Assembly: GCF_900114055.1 (NCBI RefSeq)
Contig: NZ_FORR01000009.1
Coordinates: forward strand, 62,001 to 126,000
Reading direction: 5' to 3'
Source: Thermoflavimicrobium dichotomicum
GTDB taxonomy: Bacteria; Bacillota; Bacilli; Thermoactinomycetales; Thermoactinomycetaceae
DNA length: 64,000 bases
Of this stretch, positions 36,982 to 43,823 are shown piece by piece. The notes under the pieces are model-generated. The model saw only the letters and a program-made list of their open reading frames with translations. It searched no databases and was not told where the DNA came from. The translations under genes and the position numbers were made by a program. How positions within the stretch are numbered: the first letter of the stretch is position 1; the number at the start of each line of letters is the position of its first letter.

Positions 36982-37842
36982 TTATAACCGTTTTTCAGCG
37001 ATCACTTGTCGGATCTTTTGCAGACAGTCCAGTGTTTCTTCTGGACGTACCAAAGAGATGCCCACAAAGAGGGTATCAATCATGCTCAGCTGGGCTATTC
37101 GTGCCGCCATCGCTTCGGAGCGGAAATATGTTTCCCGGGCAGCGGTATACAATGTGACATCCGCCAACTTGCTCAGTGGCGACTTTCGGTAACTGGTAAT
37201 CGCAATGACATGGGCTCCGGCTTTTTTCGCCACCTGACACGCATGCAGGATGTCTTTGTTGCTTCCGGAGTGGGAAATCCCCACAACCACGTCCCCTGGA
37301 TGAAGCAGTGACGCCGACATCACCTGCATATGGGAATCCGTGTGAGCAATGCAAGCGATTCCGGTCCGCATGAATTTATGGTAAGCATCAATGGCAATCG
37401 CCCCTGATCCACCTGTGCCGTAAAATTCGATCCGCTTTGCTTCTTTCAGCAAAACGACCGCCTGCTCCAATGATTCCATATCCAGTACCTGCAGTGTATC
37501 CGACAGGCTGGCAGCATTGGTCTGAAACACTTTCCGCGCCACTTCCCTGATGTCATCATCAGCATGTACTTCTTCATGGATGTTTTGTAGCGGTTCCTGA
37601 ATAATTTCCTGGGCCAGAGCAATTTTCAGCTCCTGATACCCTTTGAACCCCAGCTGTTTACACAGACGAAAAATCGTGGCCTCCGCACAACCCGTCACTT
37701 CGGCCAATTGACTGATGGACAGGTTCACCACATCCCCCGGATGTTCCAAAATATGTTGGGCGATTCCCTGCATTTTTTCAGACAAATGAGGATAGGCCGC
37801 ACGAATCCGGGCAAGTCCACCGTTTCGATGCTGCTTGGCCAT
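36982..37842 (-). CDS. RpiR/MurR-family transcriptional regulator of gluconate genes
   Basis: 286 residues. The N-terminal RpiR HTH is ARIRAAYPHLSEKMQGIAQHIL with NLSISQLAEVTGCAEATIFRLCKQLGFKGYQELK. The C-terminal SIS sugar-phosphate domain has RIEFYGTGGSGAIAIDAYHKF and VVGISHSGSNKDILHACQVAKKAGAHVIAITSY. The ATG at 37842 has GGAGGTG; a longer reading frame would run through CRISPR leader B and is rejected. It replaces the GntR-family repressor found in the B. subtilis gnt operon; a 6-phosphogluconate ligand is plausible. Confidence 0.9.
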   Translation of the reverse strand: MAKQHRNGGLARIRAAYPHLSEKMQGIAQHILEHPGDVVNLSISQLAEVTGCAEATIFRLCKQLGFKGYQELKIALAQEIIQEPLQNIHEEVHADDDIREVARKVFQTNAASLSDTLQVLDMESLEQAVVLLKEAKRIEFYGTGGSGAIAIDAYHKFMRTGIACIAHTDSHMQVMSASLLHPGDVVVGISHSGSNKDILHACQVAKKAGAHVIAITSYRKSPLSKLADVTLYTAARETYFRSEAMAARIAQLSMIDTLFVGISLVRPEETLDCLQKIRQVIAEKRL

Positions 37843-37913
37843 CGGGTTCACCTCCGTTCTTTTTTTAACCCTATCATAGCAGAGAACAGGATCGATTTCA
37901 TGAAGAGGGACGT

Positions 37914-37951
37914 AATCAAAAAAACAGCCGACTTCACATAAAGTCGGCTGT
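37914..37951 (-). terminator. Terminator just downstream of CRISPR repeat B
   Basis: Perfect 11-base-pair stem ACAGCCGACTT / AAGTCGGCTGT with a six-base loop, followed on the minus strand by TTTTTT. It lies 10 bases beyond the only repeat of unit B, so a leader-driven transcript would end here. Confidence 0.85.
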
Positions 37952-37961
37952 CTAGGAACCT

Positions 37962-38000
37962 CTTTCAAATCCTCTATAAGAGGTGTTATTCCATTGTTAC
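37962..38000 (-). CRISPR. CRISPR remnant B: single repeat
   Basis: One repeat in the same orientation and position relative to its leader as in units A, C and D (CCATTGTTAC at the leader side). It is 39 rather than 37 bases, with one extra A in TTTCAAATCC and one further inserted base. There is no second repeat; a terminator hairpin follows. On its own it would not be called an array; it is identified by its leader. Confidence 0.65.
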
Positions 38001-38160
38001 CGCCGGTGCCCCTAGGCCTTGTTATTTCTGGCTTCCAGAGACCGTTTGCGAACACCTCCCGATTTTGACGATTTTTTCACCACTTTTTTGCTCCAAGAGT
38101 TGTCAGAAAACAGGTGGATCCCTTGTTTATCAAGGGGTTTCTCGTTTGCGACGACCACCT
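38001..38160 (-). promoter_or_regulatory. CRISPR leader copy B (shortened)
   Basis: Matches copy A from the repeat through GTTTGCGACGACC and then diverges at about 38158, so the distal part (GGGATTTTTCCGA to GTTCGCAAATACC) is lost. The 38161-38441 stretch to its right has no recognisable gene. Confidence 0.7.
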
Positions 38161-38441
38161 GTATCATATTCGACTCCAAAAACAGAATATTGCACCCATC
38201 GACCATTGTTTTCAATAACTTGAATACCCGATTTCTCCGTTTATGATCCTCAAACAAAAATTTACAGAACTTATCGAAAAAATTGAGCGCTGTGGTCAAT
38301 CCCCGCCAAATTTTTTTAACTTTTGATGTAATAAAAACGTAGTTTGTTCCTGCTTTCTCAGGCGCTAATCCATTAATGATATAATTTCATCCTGTTGATC
38401 TCGGCGCTCTACGATCAGCGTTAACACGTCCTGAACATCTT

Positions 38442-38726
38442 TTAGTCGCCGCCAATCTGTTCAAAGCCATGACCTATCTTGTCGTCCATTAATTCTATGC
38501 GCTCATAAACATTGTTGAATTCGTTCCTTAATCGGTTTTCCATTCCATCCAACAATGATTTAAGTACAACATAGCCTGCTTCTGCTTTATCATCTACAGA
38601 TGCCGCACTCTCTTTTGCTGCTTGAACTTCTTCCCTTGTAACCATATTTGCTTTTAAGTGGTCAATGTCCGACTGCATTGTATTTAATTTTTGTAAAATA
38701 AGGTCCAGCTTATCATTATCGCTCAT
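38442..38726 (-). CDS. Small coiled-coil protein, unknown
   Basis: 94 residues, not recognised. Nearly all predicted helical: DLILQKLNTMQSDIDHLKANMVTREEV and LDGMENRLRNEFNNVYERIELMDDKIGHGFEQI show heptad spacing, suggesting a coiled-coil oligomer. It has a GGGAGGAG ribosome site, so it is likely real. Neighbours are CRISPR remnants and another small unknown gene; the function cannot be stated. Confidence 0.6.
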   Translation of the reverse strand: MSDNDKLDLILQKLNTMQSDIDHLKANMVTREEVQAAKESAASVDDKAEAGYVVLKSLLDGMENRLRNEFNNVYERIELMDDKIGHGFEQIGGD

Positions 38727-38768
38727 TCCGTACTCCTCCCTTTGCCATAGTAAATCAATCTATCATCA

Positions 38769-39041
38769 TTAGCGGTATTTGTTTTTTCGTGCCTCTACAA
38801 ATGCTTTTTTCCATTCTTCATCACTAGGGAAACCCAAACTATCAATTGCAAAAATTACAGCAATATTAACAATCTCAACGAGAGTATTTTCTTGAAGAGC
38901 AGAAAAATAAACATTTATATCAAAATCATTCCCATTGTGGGGTATTACTTGAACCTTATCAACTCCATAGACTGATGAAATAAGTGCAGCGAATTCATAG
39001 GCTTCCTTTCGATCACGGGCGCTAATGGTTGTGCTACGCAC
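38769..39041 (-). CDS. Small protein, unknown
   Basis: 90 residues from a GTG start with AAGGAG upstream. The acidic/basic soluble sequence (SARDRKEAYEFAALISSVYGVDKVQVIPHNGNDFDINVYF...) is not recognised. It lies 42 bases upstream of the coiled-coil gene on the same strand, so they may form a pair; a toxin-antitoxin role cannot be supported. Confidence 0.55.
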   Translation of the reverse strand: MRSTTISARDRKEAYEFAALISSVYGVDKVQVIPHNGNDFDINVYFSALQENTLVEIVNIAVIFAIDSLGFPSDEEWKKAFVEARKNKYR

Positions 39042-39260
39042 AGATACCAGCTCCTTTTTAGGATCATAGCTTCAGTATACACTATTTTTTCAATAAATTG
39101 GCAATATATATTTTTTTTATAAAAAAATAATACGGAGCTGTTGCCGCTGTAGCTCATAGTATTCTTACATTACTATCTGTTAAAGAATATGACTTCTTAT
39201 ATTGAATTTCGAGCCTACTTCTATGAAGAAAAAAAGCGGACATCCATTGTCAGTCTTAGT

Positions 39261-39369
39261 CTATCAATCCTCAGAGAGAGGTGTAATCCATTGTGATTCA
39301 GATTTTCAACGACATAATATGGAACATAAGACCTTTCAATCCTCATATAGAGGTGTATACCATTGTTAC
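39261..39369 (-). CRISPR. CRISPR remnant C: two repeats, one spacer
   Basis: 37-base repeats at 39261-39297 and 39333-39369 enclose a 35-base spacer. The leader-proximal copy is intact with palindrome CCTCATATAGAGG; the distal one has changes at both ends (CTATCAATCC, TTGTGAT). The leader lies at 39370-39565. To the left (39042-39260) the sequence is AT-rich without further repeats or a terminator before the small gene at 39041. Confidence 0.85.
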
Positions 39370-39565
39370 CGATGCTCCTAGGCCTTGATATTTCTGGCTT
39401 CCAGAATCCTTTTGCGAACACCTCCCGATTTTGACGATTTTTTCCCCGTTTTTTCGTCCCAAGAGTTGTCAGAAAACGTGCGAATTCCTTGTGTACCAAG
39501 GAGTTTCCCGTTTGCGACGACCCCCTGGGATTTTTCCGAAGCACATGGTGTTCGCAAATGCTAGA
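39370..39565 (-). promoter_or_regulatory. CRISPR leader copy C
   Basis: Full-length copy. It retains the perfect 12-base inverted repeats TTTGCGAACACC (39411-39422) and GGTGTTCGCAAA (39547-39558) seen in copy A. From 39566 to 39690 the sequence is AT-rich and empty. Confidence 0.75.
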
Positions 39566-39690
39566 TATTTCCAAAATCAAATGTACTGCTTCTGCTGTCT
39601 CTATTCAGATGCAAGAGAATATGGGGAAGTTAATATTATCAATTTATTACCTATAAATGTTAAAATAAATAAAAAAAGGAAAATTTGATA

Positions 39691-39719
39691 TTTACTTTCC
39701 TGAATTGTGAGAATATAAT
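39691..39719 (+). promoter_or_regulatory. Promoter of the small secreted protein gene
   Basis: TTTACT (39691-39696), 17-base spacer, TATAAT (39714-39719). Confidence 0.6.
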
Positions 39720-39728
39720 AATAAATAG

Positions 39729-39740
39729 GTAACCGGTTAC
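39729..39740 (+). promoter_or_regulatory. Perfect palindrome, probable operator
   Basis: GTAACCGGTTAC, a 12-base perfect palindrome 10 bases past the -10 and 28 bases before the start codon, a repressor-like position. The regulator is unknown; LacI- or TetR-type sites have such symmetry. Confidence 0.55.
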
Positions 39741-39768
39741 TAATTTTTTTGGAAGGCGGTTGATAAAA

Positions 39769-40125
39769 GTGAAAAAAGGTGTTGCTTTTCTAGCTGCCGT
39801 ATTTGTTTTTATGCTTTCAAGTGTGTCAGTGTTTGCTGAAGCTGCATCAGCAAGTATCCATTATGGAAAACGTAGTGCTACATCTGGACCAGTCTATCTG
39901 GATGCTGGTCATAAGCTCCGTATCCAGGTATCTAACGATGGTTCAAGTGAAAGTGCTGTATACTACGAAGTGTATTCTGGCTGGAACAATACTAAGGATT
40001 ATGGTACAGTTGCTCCTGGTGGAAGGGTCGATAAACTCAAAGGTCTGCCAGTGGGTGAGTATCGGATTTATATCAAGTGTAAGCATGGTGATCGCTGTAG
40101 AGCACGTGCTACCATCAGTGACTAA
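39769..40125 (+). CDS. Small secreted protein, unknown
   Basis: 118 residues from GTG (a TTG three codons earlier is possible). The signal peptide is KGVAFLAAVFVFMLSSVSVFA with cleavage near AEA. The mature part of about 95 residues is predicted beta-rich (LRIQVSNDGSSESAVYYEVYSG, VAPGGRVDKLKGLPVGEYRIYI) and has two cysteines near the end (KCKHGDRCRA) that could pair. The fold suggests a small beta-sandwich; no family is recognised. Own promoter, palindromic operator and terminator. Confidence 0.75.
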   Translation: MKKGVAFLAAVFVFMLSSVSVFAEAASASIHYGKRSATSGPVYLDAGHKLRIQVSNDGSSESAVYYEVYSGWNNTKDYGTVAPGGRVDKLKGLPVGEYRIYIKCKHGDRCRARATISD

Positions 40126-40153
40126 TCTCTTTCTTTCTAACTAAAAAGAACAG

Positions 40154-40193
40154 AAGCTCCTTCCTGCATGAACATCAGGAAGGAGCTTTATTT
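40154..40193 (+). terminator. Terminator of the small secreted protein gene
   Basis: Thirteen-base-pair stem AAGCTCCTTCCTG / CAGGAAGGAGCTT followed by TATTT. Confidence 0.9.
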
Positions 40194-40207
40194 GTGATAA
40201 AAGAGAC

Positions 40208-40244
40208 GAGGATGGCTCAAAAGGTACGAGTCATCCTCATTTTT
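40208..40244 (+). terminator. Second hairpin terminator
   Basis: GAGGATGGCTC / GAGTCATCCTC with one G-U pair and TTTTT after, 15 bases beyond the previous terminator. Confidence 0.7.
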
Positions 40245-40247
40245 ATC

Positions 40248-40420
40248 GTGCTCCCAGCATGGGCACATTCTATCAGGTACATCATGCTGGATTGACTGGA
40301 AAATGTACAAAAAAACGTAGACACGGTTATGTTCGCTATGCCGATGACAGCACAATTTTTATGTAAAAAGCCGGAAAGCAAGCGAATGGAATATGCCATC
40401 AGGCTTTGAAATCGATGATT
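40248..40420 (+). pseudogene. Reverse-transcriptase fragment (group II intron type)
   Basis: The plus strand encodes KKRRHGYVRYADDSTIF around 40311-40361, including the RT catalytic YADD box in the VRYADD context of group II intron proteins. A stop follows, then KAGKQANGICHQALKS continues the same frame, like the family's SxKAGKRV segment. Just upstream, in another frame, RYIMLD-stop-LE resembles the SNIMLDELD motif that precedes it. So this is a frameshifted, stop-containing relic of about 55 codons. No intron RNA domain V was identified. Confidence 0.5.
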
Positions 40421-40794
40421 TACTTTTCCTTTTCCTTTTTCAAAACAAAAGTGAGGCTTGCGCCTTTTTCGGTTAAATTGATTTCTTTTGTTACTGGTTG
40501 ATAACCTTCTTTGGCAATTTTGATCTGATATTTTCCAATGGGCAAGCTCCATTGAAACTTGCCTTTTTCGTCAGTTACCTTCCCGATTTCAGGTAGAGAA
40601 ACCTGGAATTGGGGAATGGGTTCGACCGCTGCTTGTGCCACGGGTTGACCCTGTTCATCTGTAACGGTTCCCTGCAGGAGACCTTGTTCTTTAGAAGGAA
40701 CTGGAGATGGCGGTGATTCATTTTTTGTACAGCCTATTGGGAACAGGAAAAGCAGAGTGCCAAGGATGAGAGTAAACACTCTTTTTTTAAACAT
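40420..40794 (-). CDS. Lipoprotein with carboxypeptidase-regulatory-like (CarbD_reg) domain
   Basis: 124 residues. The signal peptide MFKKRVFTLILGTLLFLFPIG precedes a lipobox Cys (PIGCTK), a Pro/Ser linker, and one beta-sandwich repeat (LLQGTVTDEQGQPVAQAAV ... VTDEKGKFQWSLPIGKYQIKIAKEGYQPV). Such domains act as rigid extracellular modules. It has no enzymatic part. Downstream of the glutamyl endopeptidase gene on the same strand, possibly co-transcribed. Confidence 0.75.
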   Translation of the reverse strand: MFKKRVFTLILGTLLFLFPIGCTKNESPPSPVPSKEQGLLQGTVTDEQGQPVAQAAVEPIPQFQVSLPEIGKVTDEKGKFQWSLPIGKYQIKIAKEGYQPVTKEINLTEKGASLTFVLKKEKEK

Positions 40795-40817
40795 AATCAG
40801 ACCCCTTTTAAGAAAAT

Positions 40818-40916
40818 GAAAGGGATTTCTTATGATAAGAATGCTGGAGAGATATTTCCCGGGATGAAAAAGTTTTTTGTCTGATATGTATTCATGTGCT
40901 ACAGGAAATCCCTTTC
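40818..40916. repeat. 12-base perfect inverted repeat flanking ~75 bases
   Basis: GAAAGGGATTTC (40818-40829) and GAAATCCCTTTC (40905-40916). It lies between the protease stop and the lipoprotein start. It could be a long-stem RNA structure or a small MITE; no target-site duplication was seen. Confidence 0.45.
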
Positions 40917-40928
40917 AATCTATTATTA

Positions 40929-41873
40929 TTATTTTTTCCAATTCATGAGGTTGTCAAAGACATCTTTGGTAATCCGGGTTCCGTAGTTATGTCCATCTTT
41001 GAAAAGGCCTGTTCCATATGCGTGTATGGCAATTCCACAGGGGCCATTGCACTTTGAGTTGTATGTTTCATAGACTGGAGAGCCGCTTTGTCCTCCTTCT
41101 GTGTCATTTTGATAACCAAGTTGCCGTGCTTTGGTTTTTCGAATTTGATCCTTATGTTGCCACATGGTTTGCCCTTTTCCAGCGGGATAACCAGCGATAT
41201 TTTCCTTGATGCCAGTCAGACTGGCAGATTGCCATCGAAAACCAAACCAGCCTACACTATTCCCAAGAGGGCGATCCAGTTTTATGGCACCGTAATCATA
41301 CCTTGGGTCTCTATCTTGGGTCCAACCTTTCACAGTATATAGATGAGATGCATTGGCATAGCCATAAGGCGCACTGGATCCATTCCGTCCGGGATAAATT
41401 TTAGCCCAAGGGATCCAACCAGATAATCCGTCTTTTGGCGAGACATTATAAAGACAGTGACCAGCGGTTACAATCGTATCTGGACTGATAAACCACCCCG
41501 TACAAACAAAATTCTTAGGCAGTTGGATATAAGCGATGGCCCGATAAGGATAGGCTTTGGTATTGGTCACTTTGGTTCGGTTATCTTTACCGATGACTGA
41601 ATAAGTGGTCACCGTTTTTTCGAAACCCACAAAAGAGGTTTCTTGCATCGGTTGAGTTTTCCCTGTTCCTGTATAACCGGGCGAAACTGTTTGCGAGCTG
41701 TATATGGTGGGTTTCTTCTGCACTGTTACCTGTTTGGTTTTTAGATCTACAGAGATCGAGGTGTGTAAATCCGATTCTGCTGTAGATGCATTCGTTTGAA
41801 TGGGAGAAACCAAACCAAACAAGCTCAGGCTGACCAAAGCACAGGTAAGAAAAAATGCATGAAGTTTCTTCAT
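40929..41873 (-). CDS. Secreted glutamyl endopeptidase (V8/Mpr type, S1B)
   Basis: 314 residues: signal peptide to about residue 29 (LVSPIQTNAS), a propeptide of ~65 residues, then a trypsin-fold serine protease. The catalytic triad is visible: His in VTAGHCLYN, Asp in RYDYGAIKLD, Ser in GGQSGSPVYE. The terminal IHAYG with a nearby histidine fits Glu-specificity of the V8/Blase/Mpr group. Extracellular nutrition or processing of secreted proteins is likely. A TATAAT -10 lies at 42017-42022 on the minus strand. Confidence 0.92.
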   Translation of the reverse strand: MKKLHAFFLTCALVSLSLFGLVSPIQTNASTAESDLHTSISVDLKTKQVTVQKKPTIYSSQTVSPGYTGTGKTQPMQETSFVGFEKTVTTYSVIGKDNRTKVTNTKAYPYRAIAYIQLPKNFVCTGWFISPDTIVTAGHCLYNVSPKDGLSGWIPWAKIYPGRNGSSAPYGYANASHLYTVKGWTQDRDPRYDYGAIKLDRPLGNSVGWFGFRWQSASLTGIKENIAGYPAGKGQTMWQHKDQIRKTKARQLGYQNDTEGGQSGSPVYETYNSKCNGPCGIAIHAYGTGLFKDGHNYGTRITKDVFDNLMNWKK

Positions 41874-42116
41874 GAATTACCTCTCCCTCTAGCATCTTAT
41901 TTACTCTAGACGAAATTAATAACCTGCAATGGGTTTATCTTTTTGTTGTCTAATTATTGATCGAAATATTCTTTTAATTAGTCCGTTCACCTCCAGAATC
42001 TATTTAGTTTAAGAAAATTATACTATATTCTTACTAATTTTACTACACTAAATAGTTTGTTTTTTTAATTTTTTATATGAAATGTCTGCAAGCGGTGCAT
42101 ACCGGACGCATTATAC

Positions 42117-42151
42117 AATAAAAAAGATGGGTTACTGGCCCATCTTTTTTT
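42117..42151. terminator. Bidirectional terminator downstream of CRISPR remnant D
   Basis: AAAAAAGATGGG / CCCATCTTTTTT with a seven-base loop. On the minus strand it lies about 100 bases past the last repeat of unit D. Confidence 0.8.
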
Positions 42152-42254
42152 CTTTTTAGTTTATCATTTTTGTTTTGAAAAAAGTGGAGGTACATGAACA
42201 CTTTCACCATAACTATGTGGATTTTCATCCTGATGTAGAAATGATATTCATTTA

Positions 42255-42366
42255 TTCCCAATCCTCGGATAGAGGTGTAATCCATTGTTACGCGATGATT
42301 TGGCGTTGTGGTGGGAATAGAGCTTCCCACTTTCAATCCTCATATAGAGGTGTGATCCATTGTTAC
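42255..42366 (-). CRISPR. CRISPR remnant D: two repeats, one spacer
   Basis: 37-base repeats at 42255-42291 and 42330-42366 with a 38-base spacer. The distal copy has altered first bases (TTCCCAATCC). Same orientation as A-C, with a leader at 42367-42566 and a terminator at 42117-42151. Confidence 0.85.
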
Positions 42367-42566
42367 AGCCGTTGCCCTGAGGCCTTGATATTTCTGGCTT
42401 CCAGAGGCCTTTTGCAAACACCTCCCGATTTTGACGATTTTTTCATCATTTTTTCGCGCCAAGAGTTGTCAGAAAACGGGCAAGTCCCTTGCGTACCAAG
42501 GGGTTTCGCATTTGCGACGACCCCTTGGGATTTTTCCGATGCACATGGCGTTCGCAAATACCATTT
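42367..42566 (-). promoter_or_regulatory. CRISPR leader copy D
   Basis: Full-length copy; keeps CCAAGGGG/CCCCTTGG and the ACCTCCCGATTTTGACGATT and AAGAGTTGTCAGAAAAC blocks. Its 12-base inverted arms have each changed (TTTGCAAACACC, GGCGTTCGCAAA). This is the copy nearest to cas6. Confidence 0.75.
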
Positions 42567-42642
42567 ATTCCCAATAGACTGTCAATTGCTCTTATTAGAA
42601 AATACTATCCTTTTCTTGCTTGAAATGCAAGCATGAAAAACA

Positions 42643-43545
42643 TTATGTAAACTGCTCAAAATAATCGGTGTCGATTCGTTTGATGACAAATCGCTTGGCT
42701 TCCACCACGCCTACATTATAGTCGATCATCAACTCTGCCAGTTTTTCTCCATCAATCAATACGATATGATAACTGGACCGTTCGGCAGCCTGAATGGCAC
42801 TGGAAGTAAAAGAGGAGGTGGTGATGAATACACCCCGATCTGCATTTTTGGTGGACAAGGCTCCACAAAACCGGTTGATTTCGGGGCTTCCTACAGGCTT
42901 TTCCCATCGTTTCGCCTGAATATAGATTTGCCTGAGCCCCAAACGGTCTTCCTTGATCACTCCATCAATGCCGCCATCTCCGGTACCGCCCACAACCTGT
43001 CCGGCATCCTGTTGTGAACCGCCATATCCCATCGCCAGGAGCAAATCGATCACCAGTTGTTCAAAAGCGTTAGGTGAACATTTCATCACCTGCTCCAATA
43101 CTTCTTCAGCCAGTTGTTTTCTGACCAGCTTATAGTTTTCACTTAACATCTCTTCAGGCGTGGTCGAGGTCTGATTCATTTGATGATCGGATTCGGTGTT
43201 TTCACTATTGTTGATAAATGAACGAAAGGATTTGAAACGCGATAAATACTGAATATTCATTTCCTCTGGCTGTTGTTTTACGACTCTGGCTCCCTGGGCA
43301 GTCAGCTTGAGAAACCCCCGTTTCGGACTTTCGACCAGCTCTGCTTTTTTCAAGTAAAACACGGCCCAGCTCACCCGATTGTTAAAAACGGATTGCTTGC
43401 CACTGGGGATCAGTTTTTTTCGTTCTTTCGCTGAAATATTTAATTCTTTGGCGATGAAGTCCCTTACTTCATTTAAACTATGCTCTTTTTTGTCTGCGAT
43501 CGCTTTTAATACGGGCCACATAAACTTTTGATAGTCTGGAATCAT
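42643..43545 (-). CDS. mrr: Mrr-type restriction endonuclease
   Basis: Type IV-like modified-DNA endonuclease, 300 residues, close to E. coli Mrr in length. The N-terminal winged-helix Mrr_N domain (PDYQKFMWPVLKAIADKKEH ... NNRVSWAVFYLKKAELVESPKRG) is followed by the Mrr_cat PD-(D/E)xK fold: FEQLVIDLLLAMGYGG, GGTGDGGIDGVI, the IYIQAKRW motif and GVFITTSSFTSSA. The ATG at 43545 follows AGGTGAG; 13 upstream codons overlap that site. Defence role inferred. Confidence 0.92.
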   Translation of the reverse strand: MIPDYQKFMWPVLKAIADKKEHSLNEVRDFIAKELNISAKERKKLIPSGKQSVFNNRVSWAVFYLKKAELVESPKRGFLKLTAQGARVVKQQPEEMNIQYLSRFKSFRSFINNSENTESDHQMNQTSTTPEEMLSENYKLVRKQLAEEVLEQVMKCSPNAFEQLVIDLLLAMGYGGSQQDAGQVVGGTGDGGIDGVIKEDRLGLRQIYIQAKRWEKPVGSPEINRFCGALSTKNADRGVFITTSSFTSSAIQAAERSSYHIVLIDGEKLAELMIDYNVGVVEAKRFVIKRIDTDYFEQFT

Positions 43546-43589
43546 GTTCATCTCACCTAAGCTGTAAAGAAAAGTATATACCAATCAGC

Positions 43590-43620
43590 TCGTTGACAAA
43601 GTTTTCGTTATTGTCAACGA
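43590..43620. mobile_element. Short derivative of the TTGACAA MITE
   Basis: TCGTTGACAA and TTGTCAACGA enclose 11 bases. The first 20 bases resemble the 5' end of the 112-bp elements at 45380 and 57014 (GTTGACAAAGT...CGTTAT), suggesting an internally deleted copy. Located upstream of mrr. Confidence 0.5.
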
Positions 43621-43727
43621 CCTCAATTTCTCTTTGCTATTGTAGCATAGGATGGTTGAAAAAGTGACTGGAATCATTGAATTTATGAATGGATAGCAAA
43701 AATTTGTATCTTGCCACAAAAAGGACC

Positions 43728-43762
43728 AAAAAATCCCCTGCCTGATCGACGAAAGCAGGGGA
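43728..43762 (-). terminator. Terminator of the MOSC gene
   Basis: Minus-strand TCCCCTGC / GCAGGGGA, loop of 13, then TTTTTT. Confidence 0.8.
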
Positions 43763-43823
43763 CACAGATTTTTACTCATTGGAACCTGATGACTCTTTTC
43801 TTCACATCTGGGTTTTCTCCTGT

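Noticed and set aside
37843-38055. 71-codon N-terminal extension of the RpiR regulator
   Set aside because: It translates through CRISPR repeat B, its leader and a terminator hairpin. The GGAGGTG site and family homology put the start at 37842.
38442-39041. The two small genes as a toxin-antitoxin pair
   Set aside because: Size and order would allow it, but neither protein shows a toxin fold or a DNA-binding motif that I can recognise.
38001-42566. Leader units as insertion sequences
   Set aside because: No transposase, no terminal repeats at the outer limits and no target-site duplications were found; the strict link to CRISPR repeats explains them better.
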